The notes: generated from the sequence alone by a model not told the origin. Shown: positions 16,745-26,128, numbered from the stretch's first letter. The stretch is DNA of 64,000 bases from Thermoplasmata archaeon (GCA_027315165.1 DAHUYN010000002.1:113041-177040); one strand, 5' to 3'. Translations and numbers: made by a program.

Positions 16745-18048
16745 TCCCGCCCGGACCGTTCGACACCGTCGAGGCGGCGTTCGGAGAGGGCGCCGTCGGG
16801 CGCAGCCTCCGGCTCCGCGGCTGGGTCCTTCGGGCGCGCTCCTCGGGCGGGATCGCCTTCCTCGTCCTCCGGGACCGGACCGGGAGCGTCCAGGTCACCG
16901 CGAAGCGCGACGTCGTCGGCGACGGGCCGTTCGCGCGGGTCGAGCACGTGCAGGTCGAGGCCTCGGTGAGGCTCGTCGGCACGGTCGCGGCCGACCCGAG
17001 GGCCCCGGGCGGCCGGGAGGTCCGCGCGACCGCTCTCGAGATCGTCCACGCGGGCGAGCCGTTCCCGATCTTCTCGGACCAGACCGAGGAGTTCCGGCTC
17101 GACAAGCGCCACCTCGTGATCCGCTCGCAAGAGCACGTGGCGACGTTCCGCGTGAAGGCGGAGCTCCTGCGGGCGCTCCGCGAGTTCCTCGAGCGGGAGT
17201 CGGTCCTCGAGATGACGCCGCCGGTCCTCACGGGCAACCCCGCCGAGGGCGGTGCCGAGGCGTTCGCGATCGACTACTTCGGCCGACCCGGCTACCTCTC
17301 CCAGACCGCGCAGCTCTACCTCGAGGCGCTGCTGTTCCCCAACGAGCGCGTCTACGCGTTGACGCCGTCGTTCCGCGCCGAGAAGTCGAGGACGCCCCGG
17401 CACCTCACGGAGTACCTCCACCTCGAGGTCGAGCTCGCCTGGGTCGGGCTCGCCGACCTGCTCGACTTCGTCGAGCGGATGACCGTCGAGGTGAGCCACG
17501 CCGTCGCCGAGCGCCGCCCGAAGGAGCTCCAGCTCCTCGGCCGGCCCCCCCAGGAGCTGCGCGAGCTCGAGGGCCCGTTCCCGCGGCTCACCTACCGGCA
17601 GGCGATCGAGCGGCTGCGAGATCAGGGGTTCCCGGTCGAGTTCGGCACCGACCTCGGCACCGCCGAGGAGCGCGCGCTCACGCTCGAGGCGCGGACCCCC
17701 CTCTTCGTCACGCATTTTCCGGTCGGCCTCAAGGCGTTCTACATGCTCCGCTCCGTCGACGACCCCGAGACGGTCGAGGCGGCGGACCTCCTCGCGCCCG
17801 AGGGCTACGGAGAGATCGTCGGCGCGAGCGCCCGCGAGACGGACATCGACCGGCTCCTCGAGCGGCTCCGCGCCACCGGCGCCAAGCCCGAGGAGTACGA
17901 GTGGTACCTCGACCTCCGGCGCCACGGGAGCATCCCCCACGCCGGCTTCGGTCTCGGGGTCGAGCGTCTCCTCCGCTGGATGCTCCGGCGCGAGCACATC
18001 CGGGAGACGACGCCGTTCCCGAGGACGCCTTCGCGCCACACGCCGTGA
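16726..18048 (+). CDS. asnS: Asparaginyl-tRNA synthetase (class II)
   Basis: A class II aminoacyl-tRNA synthetase of about 440 residues: an N-terminal OB-fold anticodon domain (LRLRGWVLRARSSGGIAFLV) and a catalytic domain with motif 2 PSFRAEKSRTPRHLTEY and motif 3 GFGLGVERLLRWM. The ending HIRETTPFPRTPSR is the asparagine-type signature; aspartyl enzymes usually have a LFPRD ending. An aspartyl enzyme remains possible because the families are close. There is no ATG near the start. The first in-frame option is GTG 16726, overlapping tfs by 19 bases, which gives VAGVPIVPPGPFD; an ATA start at 16741 is less likely. Confidence 0.85.
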   Translation: MAGVPIVPPGPFDTVEAAFGEGAVGRSLRLRGWVLRARSSGGIAFLVLRDRTGSVQVTAKRDVVGDGPFARVEHVQVEASVRLVGTVAADPRAPGGREVRATALEIVHAGEPFPIFSDQTEEFRLDKRHLVIRSQEHVATFRVKAELLRALREFLERESVLEMTPPVLTGNPAEGGAEAFAIDYFGRPGYLSQTAQLYLEALLFPNERVYALTPSFRAEKSRTPRHLTEYLHLEVELAWVGLADLLDFVERMTVEVSHAVAERRPKELQLLGRPPQELRELEGPFPRLTYRQAIERLRDQGFPVEFGTDLGTAEERALTLEARTPLFVTHFPVGLKAFYMLRSVDDPETVEAADLLAPEGYGEIVGASARETDIDRLLERLRATGAKPEEYEWYLDLRRHGSIPHAGFGLGVERLLRWMLRREHIRETTPFPRTPSRHTP

Positions 18049-18120
18049 GGCCGACGCGTGGGGCAAGGTTCATCTAACGCGGGAGATGTGGCCCCGCACC
18101 GCGGAGCGCGGACGACGATC

Positions 18121-18654
18121 GTGGCGTCAGAGGGTGGCCCCGACGGCCGTGGGAACGAGCGCTCTGCGGCGAAGACGACCGCGTCCGTGAAGCCGCTCTC
18201 GGTCGACCGGCTCGCGCACCAGGACATACCGGACATCTGCGCGTTGTACAAGCGCGTCTGGGACGGGACCAAGGAGCTCCCGACGGAGCTCGTGAAGTCG
18301 TGGCAGCCCACGCCGCTCGAGTTCACGAGCTGGATGGAGGGCGTCACCTACTTCGCCGCCCGGCGCGACGGCCGGATGATCGGCGCGATCGGCTGCGAGA
18401 TCCTCGAGGGGAGCTGCCGGTTGGTCCACCTCGCCGTCGACCCCGAGGCGCGCCGGCAGGGCGTCGCCACCGCCCTCGTCACCGCGTCCGTCGAGTGGGC
18501 GCGCCGGAACACGTGCCACTCCGTTTGGGTCGACCTCCTCGACCGCTTCACGGCGGCGACGGCGCTGTTCAAGAGCTTGGGCTTCGGCGAGTGCGGGGTG
18601 CTGCACAAGCACCGCCTCGGCGAGGACGTCCGCCTCAGCGAGAAGCTTCTGTAG
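18121..18654 (+). CDS. GNAT-family N-acetyltransferase
   Basis: A GNAT acetyltransferase of about 177 residues. The acetyl-CoA site is seen in VHLAVDPEARRQGVATALVT (the R-x2-G-x-A/G loop). The conserved first helix is HQDIPDICALYKRVWDG. The pattern CHSVWVDLLDRFTAATALFKSLGF is the beta4-beta5 half of the fold. The substrate is unknown; it could be a protein N-terminus or a small amine. The start is taken at GTG 18121; GTG 18058 would add 21 residues of non-conserved sequence. Its 3' end overlaps the convergent zinc-ribbon gene by 20 bases. Confidence 0.8.
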   Translation: MASEGGPDGRGNERSAAKTTASVKPLSVDRLAHQDIPDICALYKRVWDGTKELPTELVKSWQPTPLEFTSWMEGVTYFAARRDGRMIGAIGCEILEGSCRLVHLAVDPEARRQGVATALVTASVEWARRNTCHSVWVDLLDRFTAATALFKSLGFGECGVLHKHRLGEDVRLSEKLL

Positions 18655-19561
18655 ACGCTCGCGCGGCCCCCGACGGCGGCGCGACACCGCTCCCGTGGAC
18701 CTGCTGGAGGATCCGCAGGCGCCGCAGCGCCTCCTCCGGCCGGCCCCGAACGAACTCGCGCGCGGCCCGCGCGAGCTCGCCCGCCTCGAGCTCGACCGGC
18801 GTCCCGTCGTTCCGCTCGGCGACGAGCTGGGCGCCGTAGTGCGCGACGTACTCGGGGACGCTGTCTCGAAGCCGGTTCACCGCCTGGAGGCGGAGGGCTC
18901 GCAGCTGCTGCTTGAGCGCGACGAGGCGCCCCGCGCGGAGCTCCTCCTCGAGGTCCTCGGAGATCTGGTCCGGGTCGAGCGGGGAGCGGAGGCCGAGCGC
19001 CTCCATGTCGCGGACGAGCGAGACGAGCCGTTCGAGCTCCTCTCGGGCCTGGTCGAGGTGCCGCTCCTTCAGTGCGACCACCCGGTCGACCTGGTGGTAC
19101 AGTTGCAGCGCCTGCGTCACCTCGCCCGCGCGGGCCGCGTGGAGGACGTCGTCGATCTGGTCCCGCTCGAGGCGACCGTCGACGGCGTACGCCTCGAGCC
19201 GCGTCAGCCGCTGCCGTGTCTGCTTCTCCCACGCCTCGAGGGCGCCGACGATCTGTCGCTGCGCGAGCCGCTCGACGCCCGAGAGCACCTCGAGCCACTC
19301 CTCGGGGCTCGCGGAGTTCCGGGCCGTCTCCTCGGCCCAGGCGGGAAGGCTCGGCAGCGTGACGTCGAGCGCCTCGGCAGCCTCGGCCCACTGCTGGAGC
19401 CGGGCCACGCGCCGCGTGAGTTCCGAGGCGCCGGCCTGCGGGCCGGCCGGGCCCGCGTGCGTCGGCGACTCCACCGTGGCCCCGCACGACGGGCACGCGT
19501 CGGCGCTCCGCGGGAACTCGGCCCCGCACGCGGGACACACCCGGGCCTCGTCGGGCGTCAC
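18635..19561 (-). CDS. Zinc-ribbon coiled-coil protein of unknown function
   Basis: A 308-residue protein beginning at GTG 19561. The N-terminus is a zinc ribbon (CPACGAEFPRSADACPSCG, residues 9-27). A short linker leads into an almost wholly helical body of about 250 residues with long stretches rich in Glu, Arg, Leu and Gln (such as ERLVSLVRDMEAL and EELRAGRLVALKQQLRALRL), predicted coiled coil. No membrane segment is seen. Proteins of this build (zinc ribbon plus coiled coil) are frequent in Thermoplasmatota and uncharacterised. It is convergent with the acetyltransferase (20-base overlap). Confidence 0.72.
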   Translation of the reverse strand: MTPDEARVCPACGAEFPRSADACPSCGATVESPTHAGPAGPQAGASELTRRVARLQQWAEAAEALDVTLPSLPAWAEETARNSASPEEWLEVLSGVERLAQRQIVGALEAWEKQTRQRLTRLEAYAVDGRLERDQIDDVLHAARAGEVTQALQLYHQVDRVVALKERHLDQAREELERLVSLVRDMEALGLRSPLDPDQISEDLEEELRAGRLVALKQQLRALRLQAVNRLRDSVPEYVAHYGAQLVAERNDGTPVELEAGELARAAREFVRGRPEEALRRLRILQQVHGSGVAPPSGAARASTEASR

Positions 19562-19590
19562 GGGCGCTCCCTCGAGGGGGTGATGGGTAT

Positions 19591-19674
19591 GCAGGGGGTG
19601 AGATTTGAACTCACGAACTCCTACGAGACCAGGACCTCAACCTGGCGCCTTTGACCAAGCTGGGCCACCCCTGC
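19591..19674 (-). tRNA. tRNA-Leu (anticodon GAG)
   Basis: On the minus strand an 84-base cloverleaf begins GCAGGGG and ends CCCCTGC, giving a seven-pair acceptor stem. The anticodon arm is CCAGG-TTGAGGT-CCTGG, so the anticodon is GAG (Leu, codons CUC/CUU). A long variable arm (TCTCGTAGGAGTTC) fits a class II leucine tRNA, and the T arm is GTGAG-TTCAAAT-CTCAC. There is no intron, and CCA is not encoded. Confidence 0.95.
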
Positions 19675-19856
19675 GGAACCGGGCGCGTCTTAGGCTCCTC
19701 GCGCATAACCTTTGCCCCGGTACGGGCCGGCCTCTCCCCGCCGACCCGGTCATGGCCCCCTCCGAGGAAAAGGCTTTGGGACGCCGCCGGGGCGTTCGGC
19801 CGGGCGGGCCGAAATCGCCGGGATACCTTCAAGTGTCCCGAGGGGGAGACGATGCC

Positions 19857-22475
19857 GTGCGCCCCGGCCCCCTCGTCGCCTCGCTGGTCCTGCTCCTGCT
19901 CCTTCTCGCCTCCTGGCCCAGCACCGGCGCCCACGGGGCCCCCGCGGTCCTTCCCCCCTCGTCCGTCGTCCCTCTCGGCCACGCCGCCCCGCTCGGCGCG
20001 GCCGGCCCGGACGAGGCGGGGCACGGGGCGGTGCCGGGTCGATCCGGGCCGCTCCACGCCCTCGCCACCGGCGCGTCCCGGTTCCCGCACCCGGGGCCGA
20101 TCCCCGCGAGCCGGGTCTCTTCCTACAACGGCCACTACTACGCGGGCTCCGTCTACAACGGGACCCCCGTGAACTCGACCCGGCTGTCGATGACCCTCAA
20201 CGTCCCGGCGGACAACCCGCAGAGCTCGGACTTCTACTACGTCCTGCTCTCGGTCTGGGACGACGCGGGCTCCTACGACCAGATCGGGTTCGCCAACGCC
20301 TTCGGCGCCTGGGGCTTCACCTACTCGACGACCGACTACTGCGCGAACAACTACTACTACAACCCCGACGCCTTCTCGCTCACCGAGGGAACGACCTACA
20401 CGTTCACGATGACGCTCTACCAGGGCGTCGTCAACTTCACCGCGGACTACCTCAACGGGACCAACGCGTTCACCTGGACGCAGCAGACGGGCGGCCACGT
20501 CTTCCTCAACGACGCGTTCTACACGTGCAACGGCGGCTTCGGGAACGCGACCTACTACGACCTCACCGACTACGAGGAGGTCTACCAGACCCAGGACACG
20601 CTCGTGCCGTACGACTGGCACTTCGGCGGCAACGCCGAGAACCGGGTCCCGCTCCTCGGCTGGGGGAACTTCACGACGCCCCCGTTGCCCGGGACGATCT
20701 CCATCGTCCTCTCGGGGGACAACACGACCATCGCGAACGAGCCGTTCGAGCTCGCGCTCTCGAGCGGCGTCCCCTGGGTGACGATCGTCGCGGGGAACGC
20801 CTCGGTCGACATCGCCTACTCGCTCGACGTCACCGCCGTCGTCGGGTCGCCGAGCGCCACGCTCGGGGGCTACCTCCTCCCGGGCGGCTGGACCGTGTCG
20901 TACTCGCCGGCGACGTCGACCGCCCCGTTCACGTCGTCGGGGACGCTCAAGGTCCCCTCCGGCACCGGGAGCGGGAACTACTCGGTCGGCCTCAACGCCA
21001 CCGACACGGCGGGGGCCGCGGCCCAGATCACGGTCTTCGTGAACGTCCTCTCCTCCTCGTCGATGGCCGTCGTCGCGTCGCCGCACCCGTTCGGGGACGT
21101 CGGGCAGAACGTCACGTTCGTGCTCACCGGGGGCGGCGGCATCAACGGCATCACGCTCTCGTGGTCGGGGCTGCCGAACGGCTGCGCCGCCCCGACCGGG
21201 ACGCGCGTCGCCTGCGCCCTCGACGCGTCGGGGACCTACCCGGTCGTCGTGACCGCCCACGACGCCTACGGCGACGTCGCCGCCTCGGTCCCGCTCTTGT
21301 TCCTCGTCTACACCGACCCCGTTGTCGTCGTCCTCGTGCTCCCGCCCGAGGTCGACGCGGGCCAGTCCGTCAACTGGTTCGCGAGCGCCTCCGGTGGGAC
21401 CGGCGGCTCCTATAGCTACCGGTACGCCGGCCTTCCGGGCAGTTGCACGGTCCGCGGGCCGAACGCGACGTGCCTCGTCTCGACGCCCGGGACCTACAAC
21501 GTCACGGTCTGGGTCAGTGACGCCTCGGGCTACGCCGTCCCGTCCCCTCCCGCCGTCGCCGTCGTCGTCCTCGCGCCGACCGTCACGATCGCCGGCGCGT
21601 CGTTCTCGGCCGATGTCGGCCAGACGGTCTGGCTCAACGCCACCGGCGCGGGCGGCAGCGGGCGATTCACCTACCTCTGGACCGACCTTCCCGCATCGTG
21701 CACGTCGTCGGGGGCCACGGCCCGCTGCGACTTCGCCCTGACGGGCGGCTACTACGTCAGCGTCGAGGCCCAGGACTCCGGCGGCGTCCTGAGCGCGCCG
21801 TACCGGGCCTACGTCGTGGTCTCTCCGGCGGTGACCGTCCACCTCACGACGCCGCTGCCGTCGGTCGACCTCGGCCAGACGACGACGTTCTCGACGGACG
21901 TCGGCGGCGGGCTCGCGCCGTATCACTACGTCTACGCGGGGCTCCCGACGGGGTGCTCGGGGACGGACACCGGGAGCCTCGCCTGCGCGCCCACGGCCGT
22001 CGGCGGTCCCGAGAACGTCTCGGTCGCCGTGACCGACGCGAACGGGTACGTCGCGACCGCCTCGAGCGCCTTCACGGTCTTCTCGGCGCCCGGGCTCACC
22101 CTCGCGGTCGCGCCGGCGTCGGTCGCGGTCGGCGCGAGCGTGACCTTCACGGCGACGGTCGTCGGTGGCGCGGGCGGGACGACGTTCGTCTGGAGCGACC
22201 TCCCCGGCGGCTGCGCCGGCGGCCCCGGAGGGACGGTCACCTGCGCGCCGAGCGGGAGCGGGACGTATCGGGTCTCGGTCGTCGCGACGGACGCCGACGG
22301 CGTCCACACGAACGCCTCCGCGGTGCTCTCGGTGCACCCCGTGCCGACGGTCCCGGCCTCCGAGATGCTCGGCCTCGGGCTGATCGTGGGCGTGGCCGTC
22401 GTGCTCGTCGTCGTCGCGCTCCTCCTTCGCCGACGGCGCCGCGCCCTGGGTGCGGGCGGCGCGCGGACCCAGTAA
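19857..22475 (+). CDS. Secreted or membrane-anchored protein with five PKD-like repeats
   Basis: An 872-residue surface protein starting at GTG 19857. A signal peptide (LVASLVLLLLLLASWPSTGAH) is followed by a Pro/Ala-rich spacer, then an aromatic beta-rich domain at about residues 80-260 (SYNGHYYAGSVYNGTPVN and YYVLLSVWDDAGSYDQIGF), possibly lectin-like. Five PKD-like repeats follow between 21064 and 22310, each with a paired cysteine pattern around LPxxC and a second Cys before GxYxVxVxAxD. The C-terminus is one helix (LGLGLIVGVAVVLVVVALLL) followed by Arg-rich RRRRR, anchoring it in the membrane with the repeats outside. The ligand is unknown. Many N-x-S/T sites suggest N-glycosylation. Confidence 0.82.
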   Translation: MRPGPLVASLVLLLLLLASWPSTGAHGAPAVLPPSSVVPLGHAAPLGAAGPDEAGHGAVPGRSGPLHALATGASRFPHPGPIPASRVSSYNGHYYAGSVYNGTPVNSTRLSMTLNVPADNPQSSDFYYVLLSVWDDAGSYDQIGFANAFGAWGFTYSTTDYCANNYYYNPDAFSLTEGTTYTFTMTLYQGVVNFTADYLNGTNAFTWTQQTGGHVFLNDAFYTCNGGFGNATYYDLTDYEEVYQTQDTLVPYDWHFGGNAENRVPLLGWGNFTTPPLPGTISIVLSGDNTTIANEPFELALSSGVPWVTIVAGNASVDIAYSLDVTAVVGSPSATLGGYLLPGGWTVSYSPATSTAPFTSSGTLKVPSGTGSGNYSVGLNATDTAGAAAQITVFVNVLSSSSMAVVASPHPFGDVGQNVTFVLTGGGGINGITLSWSGLPNGCAAPTGTRVACALDASGTYPVVVTAHDAYGDVAASVPLLFLVYTDPVVVVLVLPPEVDAGQSVNWFASASGGTGGSYSYRYAGLPGSCTVRGPNATCLVSTPGTYNVTVWVSDASGYAVPSPPAVAVVVLAPTVTIAGASFSADVGQTVWLNATGAGGSGRFTYLWTDLPASCTSSGATARCDFALTGGYYVSVEAQDSGGVLSAPYRAYVVVSPAVTVHLTTPLPSVDLGQTTTFSTDVGGGLAPYHYVYAGLPTGCSGTDTGSLACAPTAVGGPENVSVAVTDANGYVATASSAFTVFSAPGLTLAVAPASVAVGASVTFTATVVGGAGGTTFVWSDLPGGCAGGPGGTVTCAPSGSGTYRVSVVATDADGVHTNASAVLSVHPVPTVPASEMLGLGLIVGVAVVLVVVALLLRRRRRALGAGGARTQ

Positions 22476-22480
22476 AACAC
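22473..22480 (+). promoter_or_regulatory. TATA-like box of alba
   Basis: TAAAACAC immediately after the stop of the surface protein and about 29-36 bases before the ATG at 22509. Confidence 0.5.
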
Positions 22481-22508
22481 TAGTAGGGGCACCCGCTCGT
22501 TCGCCCCG

Positions 22509-22853
22509 ATGGCCGAGCGGCCCGCGACCGAGAGCTCCGGAGGCGCGAGCGTCTTCATCGGAACGAAGCCGACCATGACCTACGTCTTCCAGGTCGTCGC
22601 CCAGCTCAACAGCGGGGCGGGTCCGGTCGTCGTCCGGGCGCGCGGCAACGCGATCGGCAAGGCCGTCGACGTCGCCGAGGTCGTGCGGCGGAGGTTCCTC
22701 GAGGGACAGGTCGCCGTCGGCCCGATCACGATCGGCACCGAGCGGCTCGTCAACCGCGAGGGGCGGGAAGCGAACGTGTCGGCGATCGCGATCCCCTTTA
22801 CGAGGACCACGCCGCTCCCGGCGGCGCCTGCGGCGCCCTCGGGACCGGCGTAG
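22509..22853 (+). CDS. albA: Chromatin protein Alba
   Basis: A 114-residue Alba-family nucleic acid-binding protein. The core reads VFIGTKPTMTYVFQVVAQLN, then VVRARGNAIGKAVDVAEVV with the lysine and basic loop that contact DNA and RNA, and a beta-hairpin GTERLVNREGREANVSAIAI. It coats DNA as a dimer and also binds RNA. The N-terminal ERPATESSGGA and C-terminal Pro/Ala tail are extra to the compact family core. Its last 56 bases overlap the 3' end of the convergent RDD gene. Confidence 0.93.
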   Translation: MAERPATESSGGASVFIGTKPTMTYVFQVVAQLNSGAGPVVVRARGNAIGKAVDVAEVVRRRFLEGQVAVGPITIGTERLVNREGREANVSAIAIPFTRTTPLPAAPAAPSGPA

Positions 22854-24633
22854 CGCGGACGACCCAGGTCCCCGCGAACAGATCCCCGAGCCGCTGGCGC
22901 TCGGAGGAGCCGGCGATCAGCGCGAGGGAGATCCCGCCGGGGATGCCGAGCCCGGGGAGAAGGAGGAGGAGCGCGAGGGTCGCGATCGAGACGACCGTGT
23001 CGAGAAAGCCCCCCGTGCTCACCGAGATCGCCGTCCCACGCTCGGCGACGAGCACGATGAGGATCCCCAGGTAGCCGACGACCGAGATCGTCACGACCTT
23101 GGGGAGGTTCCGCAAGAGGGCCGCGACGGGCCCGGGACGGCCGAGGCGCCGGTCGGTGACGCGGAGGCCGAGCAGGTACTTCCCCGGCGTCGCGCCCCAC
23201 ACGGTCTCTGTGACCGTGAGGAGGACGAGCGCGTAGGCGATGAACCCGAAGAGCGCGGCGTTCAGGGCGACGGAGCCGAGCAGCTCCGTCACGGTCCCGC
23301 CCGACGTCGCGACGATCGCGTAGAACAACAGGATCGCCGGGGCGCCGAGGATCGCGAGGTCGAGGAGGTAGGCGAGGCTCCGCGGGCCCCAGCTCGCGAG
23401 CCGGCGCTGGCCGATCCCCCTCGCGAACCGGACGAGCCAGCGGGCCGTCATCCAGGCCCGCGTCGCGTCGTACGGCTCCTCGGTCGCGCTCGCCGCGAGC
23501 GCGGCGAGGTTCCGCCGGTCGGCCTCGACCCACGGCGCCAGGGGAAGGCCCTCGAGCTCGCCCGCGGCCCCGCCGCCGCTCGGCGGTTGGAGGCCGCTGA
23601 GCTGCCTCGCCTGAAGGAAGGCGGCGGAGACGGCCCGGTCGGCGTCCGCGACCGAGGCCGACGGCCGCCCGTCGACGGCCCCGAGGAGGGAGCGTCGCAG
23701 CCACTGGGCCGAGGTCCGGGCTCCGGCGGGGCTCGGTGCGGGCGGCCCGGCGCGCTCCGTCCGCCGCACGACGACGGCGATCGCGTAGGCGGCCGCGAGC
23801 GCGAGGAGGCCGCTCAGGTAGAGGAGGTCGTCGGTGCCCGCGCCCCCGATCGCATAGATCGCCGTGCTGCCGGGCCCGTAGAGGGGCGGCTGTCTCAAGA
23901 GGTCGGCCCCGACGAGCACGCCGAAGGTCACCGAGGCGTAGGCGAAGGCGAGCCCGGAGCGCTCCCCGCCGCCGACGACGAACGGCACGACACCGCCCGC
24001 GAACGCCCCAAGGAGGAGCGGGGCCACGAGGTACGCCGGGAACTGCGAGACGATGCCGAGCGCGGGCACGGTCTGGGTCGTGAGGAAGGTGAGGAGGACC
24101 GCGGCCTCGGTGAGCGCGAGGAGCACCGCGGCGTGGTCGACCGCGGCCCGCCGGGGGGGGCTCGCGAGCCGACCCGCCCCGACGAGCGCGAGGACGGGGG
24201 CGAGCCCGAGGCCGAGGACGGCGAGCGCGAGCCACGAGGGCGAGGCCACGGTCCAGACGGCGGCGAGCTGGGCCCCGCTCGCCGCGGCGAACGCGACGAG
24301 GGTGAGCCCGAGGAAGAGGGCGCGGTCGTCGGCGTCCCGGCCCGGGAAGGTCCGCCGGAGCACGAGGAGGGAGACGACGAGCGGAACGAGGCCGCCGCCG
24401 ACGTTGAGGGCGAGGACGTCCCCGGACCAGGCGAAGAACGGCAGGTTCACGACCGAGCCCAGGAGCGCGCCCGGCAGGAGGAGCCAGAAGGTGCGTCGGC
24501 CGAACCCGGCGGCCCGCGCGGCGTCGGGGTCCTCCCAGGCGAGGAGGAACAGGAACAGCCAGAGCAACGGCGCCGTCGCGACCGAGACGGTCGTCTCGAG
24601 GACGTCGAACCCCAGCTGGAACGGGTCGACCAT
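22798..24633 (-). CDS. DUF1614/RDD-type polytopic membrane protein
   Basis: A 611-residue membrane protein from ATG 24633. The N-terminal half (residues 1-300) has about eight to nine helices and includes FFAWSGDVLALNVGGGLVP, which resembles the DUF1614 membrane family. A soluble stretch rich in Ala and Arg follows (about 310-410). The C-terminal third is RDD-like: the signature ETVWGATPGKYLLGLRVTD with following Arg-rich region, and three helices. RDD proteins include transporters and membrane enzymes, so transport is only a guess. The extreme C-terminus shares 56 bases with alba on the other strand. Confidence 0.75.
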   Translation of the reverse strand: MVDPFQLGFDVLETTVSVATAPLLWLFLFLLAWEDPDAARAAGFGRRTFWLLLPGALLGSVVNLPFFAWSGDVLALNVGGGLVPLVVSLLVLRRTFPGRDADDRALFLGLTLVAFAAASGAQLAAVWTVASPSWLALAVLGLGLAPVLALVGAGRLASPPRRAAVDHAAVLLALTEAAVLLTFLTTQTVPALGIVSQFPAYLVAPLLLGAFAGGVVPFVVGGGERSGLAFAYASVTFGVLVGADLLRQPPLYGPGSTAIYAIGGAGTDDLLYLSGLLALAAAYAIAVVVRRTERAGPPAPSPAGARTSAQWLRRSLLGAVDGRPSASVADADRAVSAAFLQARQLSGLQPPSGGGAAGELEGLPLAPWVEADRRNLAALAASATEEPYDATRAWMTARWLVRFARGIGQRRLASWGPRSLAYLLDLAILGAPAILLFYAIVATSGGTVTELLGSVALNAALFGFIAYALVLLTVTETVWGATPGKYLLGLRVTDRRLGRPGPVAALLRNLPKVVTISVVGYLGILIVLVAERGTAISVSTGGFLDTVVSIATLALLLLLPGLGIPGGISLALIAGSSERQRLGDLFAGTWVVRATPVPRAPQAPPGAAWSS

Positions 24634-24690
24634 GCCTCCCTCTCTCTCGCGCGCCCCGCCGGTCGGAGACCCGCGAGGCCGCCGGCTCAC

Positions 24691-24706
24691 CTAAAGGGTT
24701 TTCTGA
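24691..24706. promoter_or_regulatory. Divergent promoter between the RDD membrane gene and aspA
   Basis: CTAAAGGGTTTTCTGA is the AT-richest patch in the 94 bases between the two starts. It lies 22-37 bases before aspA (24728) but about 58-73 bases from the RDD start at 24633, so it fits aspA better. Confidence 0.4.
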
Positions 24707-24727
24707 CCGCCTCCGCTCGCGCGCCCG

Positions 24728-26128
24728 ATGGTCGCGACCCGGACGGAGAAGGACTCGCTCGGCCCCCGGGAGGTCCCCGCCGACGCCTACTACGGCATCC
24801 AGACGCTTCGCGCCGTCGAGAACTTCCCCGTGAGCGGGCTCGTCGCGCCCCGCCCGATGATCCGCGCCTACGCGCTGCTCAAGCTCGCCGCCGTGCGCGC
24901 CCACCGCGCGCTCGGCACCCTCGACGAGCGCCGCGCCGACGCGATCGCGCGCGCCGCGGAGGAGACGGCGAGCGGCCGGTTCGACACCGAGTTCCGGGTC
25001 GACGTCTTCCAGGCCGGCGCCGGGACGAGCTTCCATATGAACGTCAACGAGGTCCTCGCGAACCGGGCCCTCGAACTCCTCGGGCTCCCCAAGGGCCGGT
25101 ACGAGGAGGTCTCGCCGAACGACCACGTGAACCGGGGCCAGTCCACGAACGACACCTACCCGACGGCGGCGCAGGTCGCCGCCCTGTTCGCGCTCCAGCG
25201 CCTCAAGGCCGCCGTCGCGGCGCTCGTCGAGAGCCTCCACCGCAAGGGGCAGGAGTTCGCCCACCTCCCCAAGGCGGGCCGCACGCATCTCAAGGACGCG
25301 ATGCCGGTGACGCTCGGGGCCGAGTTCCACGCGTATGCGAGCGCGCTCGAGCACGTCGTCGAACTCCTGCCCCCCGTCGAGGCGGGGCTGGCCGAGGTCC
25401 CGCTCGGCGGCAGCGCCGTCGGGAGCGGCGTCAACACCGCGCCGGGGTTCCGCGAGCGGGCCGTCCGCGAGTACGCGACGCTCACGGGCCTCCCCCTCAC
25501 CGTCGCCCGGGACCCGTTCGAGTCGATGCAGAGCCGTTGGCCGCTCGGGGCCGCGTCGGGCTGGCTCCGGAGCCTCGCGACGGAGCTGATCCGGATCGCG
25601 AACGACCTGCGCCTCCTCTCGAGCGGGCCGGCGACGGCGCTCGACGAGATCCGTCTTCCCGAGATCCAGCCGGGGTCGTCGATCATGCCGGCCAAGGTGA
25701 ACCCGTCGGCCGCCGAGTGCCTCGACATGGTCGCGTTCCACGTCGTCGGGGCCGACCTCGCGACGACGCTCGCCGTCCAGGCCGGCCAGCTCGAGATCAA
25801 CGTGATGATGCCGCTCGCGGCGTTCGAGCTGCTGTTCTCGGCCGAGGCGCTGTCGAACTACCTGCCGGTCTTCGCGCGGACGTGCGTCGACGGGATCACC
25901 CCGAACCCGGCGGCGCTCGAGCGCTACCTCCTCGGCTCGACGGCGATCGCGACGGTCCTGACGCCCCGGTTCGGCTACCTCAAGGTCGCCGAGCTCATCC
26001 ACGAGTCGAGCCGGAGCGGGCGCTCGGTCAAGGAGCTGCTCGTCTCGGGGGGCCTGCTCACGCCGGAGGAGGTCGAGGCGCTCCTCGGCCCGAAGGCGCT
26101 CTTAGAGCTCGCGCGGCCCGTCCCGTAG
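24728..26128 (+). CDS. aspA: Aspartate ammonia-lyase
   Basis: A 466-residue member of the aspartase/fumarase superfamily. The signature GSSIMPAKVNP is present around residue 318, with its catalytic serine. YGIQTLRAVENFPVSG near the N-terminus and HVNRGQSTNDTYPTA favour aspartase over fumarase (which has SQSSND). The reaction is L-aspartate to fumarate plus ammonia. Fumarase activity cannot be excluded. It lies just upstream of a TrmB regulator with an ACCTTAAG box between them. Confidence 0.88.
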   Translation: MVATRTEKDSLGPREVPADAYYGIQTLRAVENFPVSGLVAPRPMIRAYALLKLAAVRAHRALGTLDERRADAIARAAEETASGRFDTEFRVDVFQAGAGTSFHMNVNEVLANRALELLGLPKGRYEEVSPNDHVNRGQSTNDTYPTAAQVAALFALQRLKAAVAALVESLHRKGQEFAHLPKAGRTHLKDAMPVTLGAEFHAYASALEHVVELLPPVEAGLAEVPLGGSAVGSGVNTAPGFRERAVREYATLTGLPLTVARDPFESMQSRWPLGAASGWLRSLATELIRIANDLRLLSSGPATALDEIRLPEIQPGSSIMPAKVNPSAAECLDMVAFHVVGADLATTLAVQAGQLEINVMMPLAAFELLFSAEALSNYLPVFARTCVDGITPNPAALERYLLGSTAIATVLTPRFGYLKVAELIHESSRSGRSVKELLVSGGLLTPEEVEALLGPKALLELARPVP

